Assembly: GCA_029582265.1 (NCBI GenBank)
Contig: CM055823.1
Coordinates: 23,075,290 to 23,139,289 of the forward strand
Length of the DNA: 64,000 bases
Direction of reading: 5' to 3'
DNA from: Zoroaster sp. YZ-2022
Lineage: Eukaryota > Echinodermata > Asteroidea > Forcipulatida > Zoroasteridae
The notes under the pieces were generated by a model, which saw nothing but the letters and a program-made list of their open reading frames with translations, did no database searches and was not told where the DNA came from. Position numbers and translations under genes: made by a program. Positions 45,775 to 55,521 of this stretch are shown here, in pieces; position 1 is the stretch's first letter, and the number at the start of each line of letters is the position of its first letter.

Positions 45775-47034
45775 CTAACATTAAGAAATCAAAGATAGAA
45801 GACACATTATTAAGTAAAAGAATGCCTTCAATTAGGATTTCATTTTGAAAATGAAATTGATGTGGGCGGTAATGACTAAGCAACAAACTGTAATTCCCTT
45901 ATTAAATGAGCTTACATGGCAAGAAACAAACACAGTCTCTGCGGTCTTAAATCACATTAAGGTTGACATACTTTTTACACAGCTATACTTGCATCAATCT
46001 ATATCTGCAAGAACGCATACAAACAAAATTATTTGAAGACCTTTCTGGATTTCCTTGTAAACAATGTATGGTAGCATTCATGCTAAACTTGAAAGGCTGC
46101 ACTGCACTCATCATTCAGCATGCACTGGTAATTAAAAGGGAGTGTATATACACCATTGGTTAATAAATGAATGTGAATACATCCATATACTTATAGAATC
46201 AAAACTGTATAGAAGCCAAACTGTAGAAAATATGTTCACATTTGTTTGTATTTGTTAAAATGTGGAAATGTTTCAATGTCCAATGATCCATTTAAAATTT
46301 GAGTATTTCATTCATACATTGTCAAGTGGAATAACTTCTCAGAGTGTTCAGTATTTCGGTACCATTTACATGTTACATTACAAGTATAATTCACTCAGTT
46401 ACTCCCTGAATTAATTAGGACAAAAAATTACCCTTTCATTCCCGCTCTCAAAATATTCCTGATAACATGACAATTTGTAACAATATGTACACACTTTAAA
46501 CAAGAATTGGATAATATACTGAACTTTCAAAACAATATTATTTCTACCAAGTATTGCCTTCAAGGCAATTAGTGCTCAGCTGTTTGTGTGATTACTAATA
46601 ATATAGGAGTAGCTGGAAACAAGGGAGGGCAATGACCAAGGCCTGAGATCAGTATTGAATAATACATACAAATAATTGAACTACTTGAATTTCATTCTCT
46701 TTTAACATATGCTTAGTTTCGCATTATTTCCATCGATATATATTTATAGTTAAATTTCTTCCTCTGAGAATAAAATAAACTGATCATGTATGACTGATGA
46801 GGACTTACAATAATTAATTAAGCATTGACAATCCCATGGGAGCGTTATACTATACATGACTATGTGAGGATCAAACTATATATGTGCCTGATGGACGTGC
46901 AAGAAACAATTCAAGACTCTAGTTCACGGTTCATGTAAATTTCAGAAGCCATTAAGGATAAAGAATCAACAAGATGTGTGTTATAAATATATAAAAAGAA
47001 ATTTGATATAGAGGGTGAGAATAAGAATTCTAAC

Positions 47035-47152
47035 CTGAACACCCACTGGAGGCAGGCCGTGTGTATTTTATGTAGAAGCTCAATTGCCTCTCTAGAGTTT
47101 CATTCAATATGACTGTGGCAGGTCCAAGATGTTCTGTCTTGTGTTTGTAAAC
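47035..47152 (-). CDS. Host exon, unidentified gene
   Basis: CTCATTTCAG acceptor and TTCAG/GTTAGA donor. The 118 bp read VYKHKTEHLGPATVILNETL then ERQLSFYIKYTRPASSGCS. The HKTxxxGPAxVxLxxxxxxxLxxYxxxxRP pattern is reminiscent of host proteins related to tyrosine recombinases; this is a guess. Confidence 0.62.
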
Positions 47153-47488
47153 CTGAAATGAGAAATGTATTGTATCAGGAATGCTAATAATTAAGGCTCC
47201 AAAGTATTCCAAACCCAATACTTAATACTTAATATCATGACTTTCAAAAAGCCTCAACCTTGTGATCCCCAGACAGCATCTATCATGGGGGTGTGATCCC
47301 TGGCCAACGACATTTATGGAAATTGAATAGCTTTTGATGCTTAGCGCCCCCAGAACAAAGATATTGACAAAATAGGGAGAACCAACACAGAGCTAGATAG
47401 CTCTAGATACCGGTACAGTAACCCAGATGTTGCAGGTTCAAACCCTGCTCTTGTCAATTCAGTAATTCATTTTAATAGACAGATTTAG
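47153..47488. other. Intron-like DNA with a tRNA-like B box
   Basis: No coding sequence. GCAGGTTCAAACCCTGCTC at about 47430 looks like the 3' half of a tRNA or SINE head; the rest is missing. Confidence 0.45.
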
Positions 47489-49027
47489 CCACTCAGTGCA
47501 ATATATTGTACGACCCCTTCTTAAAAAATCCAATCTTGATGCAGAAACTTTGAAGAATTACCGTCCTGTATCCAACCTCTCGTTTCTATCCAAGTTACTT
47601 GAACGCGTTGTTCTCGTCAGAGTGTCATCATTTCTTCGAAACCACCGCCTTCTTGACAAGTTTCAGTCCGCCTACCGCGCCAACCACAGCATTGAAACTG
47701 CTTTGCTTAGAGTGCAAAATGACATTTTGACTGCTATGGATAAGGGACGACTCGTCGCACTGGTTCTTCTTGATTTATCGTCTGCATTTGACACCGTTGA
47801 TCATCATACCTTACTACGACGACTTCATCATCTTGGCATTGATGAAATGGCTTTAAAATGGTTTGATTCGTATCTCACCGGTCGCTCACAACAAGTTAAA
47901 ATTCACGACAAATTTTCTAGCCCAACCACTCTGACGTCGGGTGTCCCCCAAGGTTCTGTTCTTGGACCCTTGCTGTTCTCCATATACACTGGTCCTCTTG
48001 GGGAAATTATACACAAGCATGGTCTTCATTATCATTTCTATGCCGATGACACACAGATATACACCACCTTTAACCCTCTTCAAACCGAAGCTGAAACTGC
48101 AGTTCAGCGACTTGAGTTGTGTGTTGATGAAATCCGTGTTTGGATGTCTGCAAACTTTGAAATTAAATGATGATAAATCAGAATTTATAATATTTGGCTC
48201 CAAATCTCAACGCAACAAAGTTAATGTACCCCATGTTCGTATTGGTCTATCACAAGTATCTGCTTCTGTAAAAGTGCGCAATCTAGGAACAATATTTGAT
48301 GCTGACATGTCACTTGTGGACCAGATATCTTCAATCTGCAGCCATTCTTCATTTCATTTACGCAACATCGGACTCATACGAAAATACCTCACCCAGGATG
48401 CTACAGAGAAACTTGTTCATGCGTATGTTACCTCGCGCCTGGACATGGGAAACTCACTCCTGTATGGTTTATCAGGAAAACTTTAGGTCGTTTGTCTCGT
48501 CTACAGAATGTGGCTGCCAGAATTGTTACTAGGACTAGAATCAGAGAGCATATCACACCGGTTCTGAGAGACCTGCATTGGCTCCCAATTAAGGACAGGA
48601 TCACATTCAAGATTCTAATGTATGTTTATCGCTCTACTATTGGCAGGTTACCACCATATCTATCAGAGCTACTTCAACCACATCATTCAAATCGTGACTC
48701 CATGAGATCCAACAATAAACATCTTCTAAGGATTGCTCCTTCTAAAAGATCGTGGGGTGAGCGATCCTTTGCCTCAGCTGCGTCTTCACTGTGGAACAAA
48801 TTACCGGAACATGTCAAACTGTCTCCAATGCTGGCATCTTTCAAAGCTTCACTCAAGACTCACTTGATGCAATCTCATTAACTGTACATAGACCTTGGTT
48901 GTGATATTTGTTTTTCTATGTTTTTCTTTGTTTTTCTTGTACTGGTGTGTCGCTGCGCCATGAGCATCGTTTTTATGATGGATACCGGCGCATTACAAAT
49001 GTTCATTATTATTATTATTATTATTAT
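47489..49027 (+). pseudogene. LINE 2 reverse transcriptase (CR1/L2 group), 5'-truncated
   Basis: Frames 47496-48170, 48150-48486 and 48492-48881 are one ORF2 fragment broken by a shift near 48160 and a stop at 48484. Motifs: NYRPVSNLSFLSKLLERVV, ALVLLDLSSAFDTVDH, SGVPQGSVLGPLLFSIY, catalytic YADDTQIY, KSEFIIFG, then LHWLPIKDRITFKIL and the C-terminal WNKLPEHVK. The 3' end is (ATT)n at 48999-49027, preceded by GGATACCGGCGCATTACAAA. Endonuclease and ORF1 are missing. It lies in the host intron between exons 47035 and 49587. Confidence 0.9.
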
Positions 49028-49586
49028 TCATCATGATGATTGTTTTCCTTAGTTACTTTTTAAATATTTATGAAAGCTTTGATAGAACATAAATTGGCAG
49101 TACTCATTCTCTGCAACATATTTCAAATGTAGGCCTATGAATGAAGATCTTTGAATACGTCTGGATCTATGGAGCGTTTTCTATACATGTACACTCCTAT
49201 TGTAGCATTTTGTATTACTCCTGCTCGTGGAGCTTATTCAAGCATAACTTTCATTATAAGATTTCTTATTTGCTTGATCATCGTCCGGGTTAACTGAGAG
49301 GTCAGGGGCACTTGGTACGGGTGGGAGAAAGGGTTAAGGTAAATACTTGTGCGTTCCCATGGTTACATCTGTTAAGAATCCTGCAAAAGCTGTGTGAGGA
49401 CTTACATAAACAGCCACCAGCATCTACATGTATGATATAATTTATAAACTATTTTTTTTCAATATGAAAGATGACCTATAATATTTTACTAATTCTCCCC
49501 TTGCCTTCACCAAAACCAAGACTGCTGAAAATCGGTTAGGCTTGAATTTTGCTGCATAGCTTGCCAAAAATAAGACTTATAATTAC

Positions 49587-49665
49587 CTGTCTGGCACAAG
49601 TTTCAAGTCCCCTTTTTTTTCGGCCTTGTCAAAATCGCTGATGTATTTCTCATCAATGATGAGTC
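49587..49665 (-). CDS. Host exon, unidentified gene
   Basis: TTTTCATTTTCAG acceptor and GACAG/GTAATT donor. The 79 bp read LIIDEKYISDFDKAEKKGDL then KLVPDR. It is the most upstream minus-strand exon seen. Confidence 0.62.
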
Positions 49666-50329
49666 CTGAAAATGAAAATAACATTCACTGTAAATTGATT
49701 TTCACTGAAACACATTACACTTAACTTTGTACAGTTGAGTGAGGAAATAATTAAACTCACCACTATATACTTCAGTGTTTTACCGAGCAATCAAACGAGA
49801 TAAAGATTTTGTTCACGAACAGCTATAACTTTAATCTTTTAAATATATTTATAGAGGAAGACGATCAGAGAAATACTAACAAGGTTTACTCACTACTGAT
49901 CTGTGACTTTAATTCTGAGTGACGCGTGCACACTTTAGTGACAGCGGGTACTTGCCCTTTAAAAATACGTTCACCTAAGTCCCAGTAAGTAGCTTGATCT
50001 ATAATCGCTTATTCAATTCATGGAAATGAAGGCACCCTTGTCAGTGTGATGTCACCTGTGCTTGCAGGATTTAAAAATGAAACGGTTGTTTGATGAGTAG
50101 ATGTGCATATAATTTGATATTGTATGAATGTTCTATTTTGTTTGGTCTTTTGAGTAGACTGCATGGTAACATTAAAGTATTCTGGACATGTGCTGTATGT
50201 GCTTAAAAGGGACCTGAACGTGTTTTAAATCACTTTAATTACATGTACTCCAACATTCTCAAACATACACATACACAAAATTACATGTAATCAAAAAAAC
50301 TTTGCACTCTTCTACTCATATCACATTGT
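49666..50329. other. No gene recognised
   Basis: AT-rich DNA between the last host exon and a decayed gene fragment. Confidence 0.5.
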
Positions 50330-50893
50330 ATGACAGCCACCAGTGTTGCTGATGCTCCAATTAATGACCTGCAGCTGATAGGACATGACATGATGAAGTT
50401 CCAGACGATAGATAAGGAGGTGGCTGATGCAGCCCTAGGCAAGATGATAAAACATGGATGGTACCTAACTCAAGAAGTGGTCATAATACAGATCCAAGAA
50501 CGACCAACACAATGAAAGGCTTGATGGCAACCAAGATGCTCAACACAGAAACACCAGATGAACTCAGAAAGGGGAAACCTGTTTTCCAAACCCTCGCAAT
50601 GGACACCACACTTGTTGATCTTACTGGGCCAGAGTCACACTTCACATTCAATGCTCTCATATAAGTTCTAATTGGCTATCCTCTACTGTGGTCTCTTGAC
50701 CCAGATTCCATGGTTGCAGACAGATTTGTAAAGGCGGTTAAGTTGGTGAATAGCAGAGCGAGGAGTGAAGATGATGAGTGACTTTGCCAACATCATTACT
50801 ACTGAGTCCCAACAGAGAGCTTCGCTTCTGCAAGCAGTTGAGTTCAACGGGACACGATTTGACAGTTTCGCAAAAGCATCCCTGAACATATAA
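50330..50893 (+). pseudogene. Decayed fragment of an unidentified protein-coding sequence
   Basis: Three frames in succession look like one damaged gene: DLQLIGHDMMKFQTIDKEVA and HGWYLTQEVV (50330-50515); FQTLAMDTTLVDLTGPESHF (50540-50664); then DPDSMVADRFVKAVKLVNSR and FANIITTESQQRASLLQAVE (50698-50893). Frameshifts lie near 50480, 50690 and 50770. The pattern (a helix-rich VNxxAxxxxxxxxDFxNxIxxxxQQ segment) recalls uncharacterised proteins found scattered in invertebrate genomes, often near mobile DNA. Function unknown. Polinton B starts 12 bases after its end. Confidence 0.5.
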
Positions 50894-50904
50894 CTAGCAC
50901 CCCG

Positions 50905-51110
50905 AGTAGTATGTCAGATGGGGGTTCTAGCGCACCTACTTTAAAAAACGATTTTTTAAAAGGGGTTTTCCCTAAATGTTAAAGTGATTTAAAAAAAAAA
51001 TCATTTTTATATATGGGGTCCTAGGACACCTACCTAAAAGTGGGCGTGGTTGATAAAAAAGAGTAGGAGGTAGGAGATGGATAACACGTTAGGTAGAAGT
51101 AGGAGGGTGG
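50905..51110. repeat. Terminal inverted repeat of Polinton B
   Basis: Outer 45 bases match the reversed end of element A (AGTAGTATG, AGATGGGGGT, CTxGCGCAxCT, then AAAAAAC). Further in there is an A-run and GTAGGAGGTAGGAGATGG-like text. The inner limit is uncertain because the other end of the element is outside the window. Confidence 0.75.
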
Positions 51111-51179
51111 AGACGTTAATATAAAATAAAATCACACTTATAAAATTGAAAAAAGTAAAAAATATTATATCGTTTAATA

Positions 51180-51629
51180 GTGACTATGGCGAACTATAGA
51201 TTAAAGAGCAAATCTGAGCTAAAAGAGATTGTATTAAAAAATAATATTAAAATTGGCGCTGCATCTGGTAAATATGGAAAACTAATCAAAGAGGATTATT
51301 TAATAGCAATAATAAAAACTACAAGCATTAATGTTATACCGCAACGAGTAAACAGCTCGTGCGAATGGCTTTTAAATGGTTCATTAAAAAAATGTAGTAA
51401 ACTATGCACGGATGTAGATGTATACTGCTCTATGCACATGGGTCGTATTAGACAAGGAAAATCTAAGACAGTCGCTTGTAAAAGATGTAAAATGGGTACA
51501 AAAGCAAAAGCGGAAATATGTACAAATTGCGCGTTTCTTTGTAGAACTTTATCGCTAGTCGAAACTCTCGCTAGAAAAAATCATAATTTTGTGATGAAAG
51601 AGTTGATAAAGACAACAACTCGTTTTTAG
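51180..51629 (+). CDS. SAP-like and zinc-ribbon protein, element B copy
   Basis: 149 residues. Residues 5-45 (YRLKSKSELKEIVLKNNIKI...YGKLIKEDYLIAII) look like a SAP-type helix-extended-helix DNA-binding motif. Then come Cys/His sites: CEW, KKCSKLC, VYCSMH, CKRC, ICTNC, FLC. The C-terminal part is homologous to the element A protein at 63-377. It is the first gene inside the terminus and points inward. ATG at 51180 is followed by another in frame at 51186, which could be the real start. The role is probably DNA binding; family unnamed. Confidence 0.72.
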   Translation: MTMANYRLKSKSELKEIVLKNNIKIGAASGKYGKLIKEDYLIAIIKTTSINVIPQRVNSSCEWLLNGSLKKCSKLCTDVDVYCSMHMGRIRQGKSKTVACKRCKMGTKAKAEICTNCAFLCRTLSLVETLARKNHNFVMKELIKTTTRF

Positions 51630-51692
51630 TATAATTAAAATTGCAGCGTTTACATCGCTGGGGCGTACGGGGGAGGTCTATCAAACGTTTTT

Positions 51693-51719
51693 ACACGCTC
51701 CGCTACTCGCGAAGCGTGT
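51693..51719. terminator. Hairpin between convergent genes
   Basis: ACACGCT (51693-51699) pairs with AGCGTGT (51713-51719) around a 13-base loop, followed by a T-run, between the ends of the zinc-ribbon gene and the next minus-strand gene. A termination or processing role is inferred from position only. Confidence 0.35.
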
Positions 51720-51753
51720 TTTTGATTATAATAATTTTTATTTACCGTTAAGG

Positions 51754-52389
51754 CTACTTTAAATTCATAAGTTTTTCTATAAGATCTTTTTGTTGTTGAT
51801 TTAAATTAATATTTAAATCTTTAACGGCATTGTCATTTTTAACAGCTGCGGGTACAGATGCGGTACGTATTTTTTCTTTCATTTTATAATATTTATCTCG
51901 CTCTTCGCACACGAGTACAAATTCTTCTTGACTGATGTTGCTGTCTTCGATCGCTTTTGAAACGTGGTTTTCGATCGTGTTGAGTTTAGACAAAGCTAAA
52001 ACTCGTATTTCATCGTGTTTTTTAGCTTTTTTATATAATTTATTTTTTGCGTATCTTAGAGCGAAAGCTGCGCCGCCCAACCCTAAAGCTAAACCTTCTA
52101 AAACAAATCCTACTGGTGATGATACAACGCTGGCGATACTCGCGATTCCGATAGCTCACGCTCCCATACAACCCAATTCTGCGAGAGTTTCTACGATACC
52201 ACAAGCGTTGATAATTTTATTATATTTTTTATACGTCTTCTCGTGTTCGTTTATTTCTATTCGTAATTCTTTTTGAATATCGTCTAATTTTTGCAATCGA
52301 AATGTTTTAGCGAGCTCCGCGTCAGAGTCATTCGTTAAAACCGTTAAATTTGGATAAAGTACATTCGTTGATTCTATATGTGCGCTCAT
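51754..52389 (-). pseudogene. Putative membrane/coiled-coil viral protein with one in-frame stop
   Basis: A 212-codon frame from ATG 52389, interrupted only by TGA at 52156-52158. Before the stop there is a polar helical region (KTFRLQKLDDIQKELRIEIN). After it follow a Gly/Ala/Val-rich hydrophobic stretch (SIASVVSSPVGFVLEGLALG) and a basic, coiled-coil-like end (VLVCEERDKYYKMKEKI, LNQQQKDLIEKLMNL). The hydrophobic middle suggests membrane insertion. No family recognised. The frame is otherwise open, so the stop is a recent change or an error. Confidence 0.6.
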
Positions 52390-52419
52390 TGTTTTATTAA
52401 TAGAATTTTTTTTTTTTTT

Positions 52420-52881
52420 TTAATTTGCCGACCAAACAACAACTTTTATATCGTAACATATTCCACTTAATAGCGAGCCGAAAAAGGTTGCTCGTACAAA
52501 AACTTTTTTTATGTGGTCACCATAAATTGCTTCAAAGCACATACCAAATTCTAAAAGTTTTTGTTCAATATCAAAATCAAGTAGTTCTCGATGTTCTGGC
52601 AAAAATAATTTTTCTATAATTTCAGTACTTACTCGATCAAAAGCGCGTGTTTGTGAACCATTATTTTTTAAATAATATGTGCAATTAAATACCGAATTAT
52701 AGGCGCCTAAATTTATACCACGTGTAACATTCCAATCAATCCAAATTATATTTTCAATGTTACATAAATTTACATTTCCATCAATACATGTATTACTAAC
52801 ACTACCACTTTTTTCAAAAATAAAAGGGTCGTTTGCTTTAGCTGCGTTAGAGTTACGACTAGGTCGGTAAATACTCGCCAT
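52420..52881 (-). CDS. MASIY paralog 1, unknown virion-type protein
   Basis: 153 residues, starts MASIYRPSR and ends with KKVFVRATFFGSLLSGICYD before a short beta-like tail. The neighbouring gene at 52904-53407 has the same start (MASIYGPSR) and end (KVFVQATFFGALNSKICFNI), so the two are tandem duplicates with diverged middles. Composition (no signal peptide, alternating strands) suggests a beta-rich structural protein. A TATAAAT box touches the ATG. Confidence 0.7.
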   Translation of the reverse strand: MASIYRPSRNSNAAKANDPFIFEKSGSVSNTCIDGNVNLCNIENIIWIDWNVTRGINLGAYNSVFNCTYYLKNNGSQTRAFDRVSTEIIEKLFLPEHRELLDFDIEQKLLEFGMCFEAIYGDHIKKVFVRATFFGSLLSGICYDIKVVVWSAN

Positions 52882-52888
52882 ATTTATA
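52882..52888 (-). promoter_or_regulatory. TATAAAT box at the start codon of MASIY paralog 1
   Basis: TATAAAT directly followed by ATG on the minus strand. Confidence 0.5.
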
Positions 52889-52903
52889 GTATATAAATAA
52901 AAT

Positions 52904-53407
52904 TTAATTTAACTGTAAACTTTTAATTTCTATATTAAAACAGATTTTTGAATTTAATGCGCCGAAAAAGGTTGCTTGTACAAAAACTTTTTGTATATTT
53001 TTTATTTTAAAACACATTTCGTACTTGAGATGCTGCGTTTCATCATCGATAAAATGAAATTTTTCATTTCGTTCTGGCGAAGGAATGTAATAAATGTTGG
53101 GTGCATAATCACGCGTTACTGCATGCGTAGCAAAACTATCAGTTTTTATAAATTGTGTAAAAATACTGCAGTACGTGGGTGAAATGTTAAACATGAAAAA
53201 AGGTTGTTTAAAGGTAGCGTGCCATCCGAGTATAACGTTATATTTTTCGATGAGAATTGTTCTTTGTAAAATTTCATCTCTGTTTAAATATCCATGATGT
53301 TGATAAATTTCGCTAGACGGTGTTTGTACGCCTTCGGTAAAGCTATCTCTAGTAGAATCACTGATTTTTTGTTCATAACTACGACTGGGTCCGTAAATAC
53401 TCGCCAT
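52904..53407 (-). CDS. MASIY paralog 2, unknown virion-type protein
   Basis: 167 residues. Conserved ends with paralog 1 (see 52420). The middle has ILIEKYNVILGWHATFKQPF and FNISPTYCSIFTQF, likely strands. It starts two bases after the stop of the upstream minus-strand gene, and its TATAAAT box overlaps that stop codon, giving a compact stop/promoter/start junction. Function unknown. Confidence 0.7.
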   Translation of the reverse strand: MASIYGPSRSYEQKISDSTRDSFTEGVQTPSSEIYQHHGYLNRDEILQRTILIEKYNVILGWHATFKQPFFMFNISPTYCSIFTQFIKTDSFATHAVTRDYAPNIYYIPSPERNEKFHFIDDETQHLKYEMCFKIKNIQKVFVQATFFGALNSKICFNIEIKSLQLN

Positions 53408-53414
53408 ATTTATA
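53408..53414 (-). promoter_or_regulatory. TATAAAT box at the start codon of MASIY paralog 2
   Basis: TATAAAT immediately before ATG; its TAA is also the stop codon (53410-53412) of the previous gene. Confidence 0.5.
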
Positions 53415-54089
53415 TAATTTCTAGATTTAAAATAACGGGGAAACCGTGATTATTTATGTCTCTACCTTTTGAATCTTTAATTTGAAAACTCAACGCGTTA
53501 AAAGTACCGACTTTTAATTTAATTTTTTAAACAATGGATTTTTATATTCCATATACATACTTTCTCCGAACGATTTACCTTGCAAGGGAAAAACGTTTAA
53601 AATGGTGCAAGGTTTACCGTTGAAATAATTATTGGTCGTAGAAATTTGATCGCAATGAATGTATAAAATTTTAAAAAGTTGTACGTCAATCTTTTTACTA
53701 TATTCTCCCGCGTTTAAAAATTCGTTGTGTAGCCCAAGTAAATTAGCTAACCCGGCTGTAAATTTAACGGATTTGTTTTCAAGAGTCAAACTTAACGAGT
53801 AAACACCCGTTGTTTTATCGATCGTGAATATAATCCAAGGCTTATGTCTTATTATAATATCGATAATTTCGTTAACGTTGTAAAGTCCCGGTTCAACAAA
53901 CTTTATAACATCAGGCTCGCCAGTCGTACGATAGATTATTCTTTCTTTTTTACGCACGTTGTAATACCCTACCCAAATGTTTGCGCTATGTAATGTTATC
54001 GCGAGATTACCTTCACGATTATCGACAACACCTCCTAATTGAATCGACCCACCAGTTTTTTCAATTTCGACTTCAACGGTATGATACAT
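53410..54089 (-). pseudogene. Putative minor capsid (penton-like) protein, one frameshift
   Basis: The main frame (ATG 54089 to 53514) is beta-rich, with VEPGLYNVNEIIDIIIR, FTAGLANLLGLHNEF, ILYIHCDQISTTNNYFNGKP and FPLQGKSFGESMYMEY. After a one-base slip at an A-rich run near 53520 the next frame continues plausibly (VGTFNALSFQIKDSKGRDIN) to a stop at 53410. Length near 225 residues and linkage to capsid genes fit the single-jelly-roll minor capsid protein of Polintons, which forms the vertex. Assignment is inference from size, fold-like pattern and context. Confidence 0.5.
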
Positions 54090-54125
54090 TTTAATATTAA
54101 AAGTTTATAATTTTATTATAATAAA

Positions 54126-55521
54126 ATGACGTTTCCATTAGCGTTCAAGAGTAATTTTACGTATCCGTACAAGCAATCTGGAAATTTTAAGGCGCTTTTG
54201 AACTTTAACGCTAGCGATTTAACGAGTTTTCAAATTTACGTCAACGAAAAAGAGTCATTTAGCGTAACGTTCGTTAACGTATTTCAAAAATATATATTAC
54301 CTCACGTCGTCAGCAACGACGTAGTAAACGATTGGCATTCAAACCCGCTGAAATTTTATCAAAATCAAATAAATTTTGCGACGTATTGCGCTACGACGAG
54401 ATGCGGCGTAGGTTACGGTCATTTATATCACAACAACTCGATGATTCGTAGTTTTTTTTTGATTTCACGTATATTATCAAATTAGGCGATTGCTCAAAGA
54501 AATGAGCTGTCCTACATCTTCTTCAAATTTTTTTGAAGCGTTCGCAAACAATATAGACGTAAGCGCTTACAATAAATTATGTAGCGAATTTCATTTAGCG
54601 ATTAAAGACGATTGGAAACAACGAGTAGATTTAAATTCAAACGGTTTGGGAACGGCTTATTATCGAAATATTTACGGCTACATTCCGGTGCCGGGGAACA
54701 ACTACGACAATTCAAATTTACAACATTCACGCGATAAAAGGATGGATTTTGATAAAGAAAACGTTAATTTAAATTTAGTCAATAGCGACAACGATATCGG
54801 AGGTTCGTACGTTGTCGAATACATTTCTCAATCACCGCGCGTTGAAACAGCATGGACTAAATTTATATTATCTTTAGGGTTAGCTAAAGGTTTTACGGAT
54901 GTGGGTACTGAACGAATTAACGATTCTATAAGAACTTACGTGTACGCGTTATTGGGAGCTCAAGCGCGAGTTAAAAGCTCGTTCCTCGCGAGTGACGTCG
55001 GTTTAGACGCTCAACGCGAATTTATAGACATAGTAAATACCGAGATTGATTCTCCTGTAGATTTACAATCTAGTATTCAACGATATCAAGATGTTTTACA
55101 AAACGCTCGCAGTCAATTAAACTTTTGTCTCGGAGAAAATTTATACATGATGCCTAGCGATATGAATTTACGAATAGGTACTTACGCGGGATACAACAAT
55201 AATATTTTGATAGCGACGAGTGATTTAGCGTTAGGTTCAAATTTAGATACAAATTCAGAACCCGTCGTTGCTCCTATTTTACCTTTACAATCAACAGCAC
55301 CATTAATCGCTAAACACGCTGACTCTGACGCGGAGAGCGCTAACGAAGACAGCTTTGTTGAGGCTGTGAAAGAATCTCCTTCTACGCTAACAGAATCTTT
55401 AGAAGAATCGAGCGATACTCTTTTTAGCGATGACAGTCATAAAGAAGAAACAAATTCTTTAATTATTGGTTTTGCCGTTTTAACCAGGTTAACCATTATG
55501 ATTTATGAATTGTTATTTTAG
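54126..55521 (+). pseudogene. Conserved Polinton protein of unknown function, one frameshift
   Basis: The first frame (54126-54485) reads MTFPLAFKSNFTYPYKQSGN then FQIYVNEKESFSVTFVNVFQ and CGVGYGHLY. At a run of nine Ts near 54452 the frame slips, and coding continues (FHVYYQIRRLLKEMSCP) into 54490-55521, with INDSIRTYVYALLGAQARVK, VDLQSSIQRYQDVLQNARSQ and a Glu/Ser-rich tail. About 460 residues in all. I recognise the overall pattern as a protein recurrent in Polinton-like loci but know no assigned function. It starts 36 bases from the divergent capsid gene and ends overlapping the next convergent gene by 4 bases. Confidence 0.65.
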
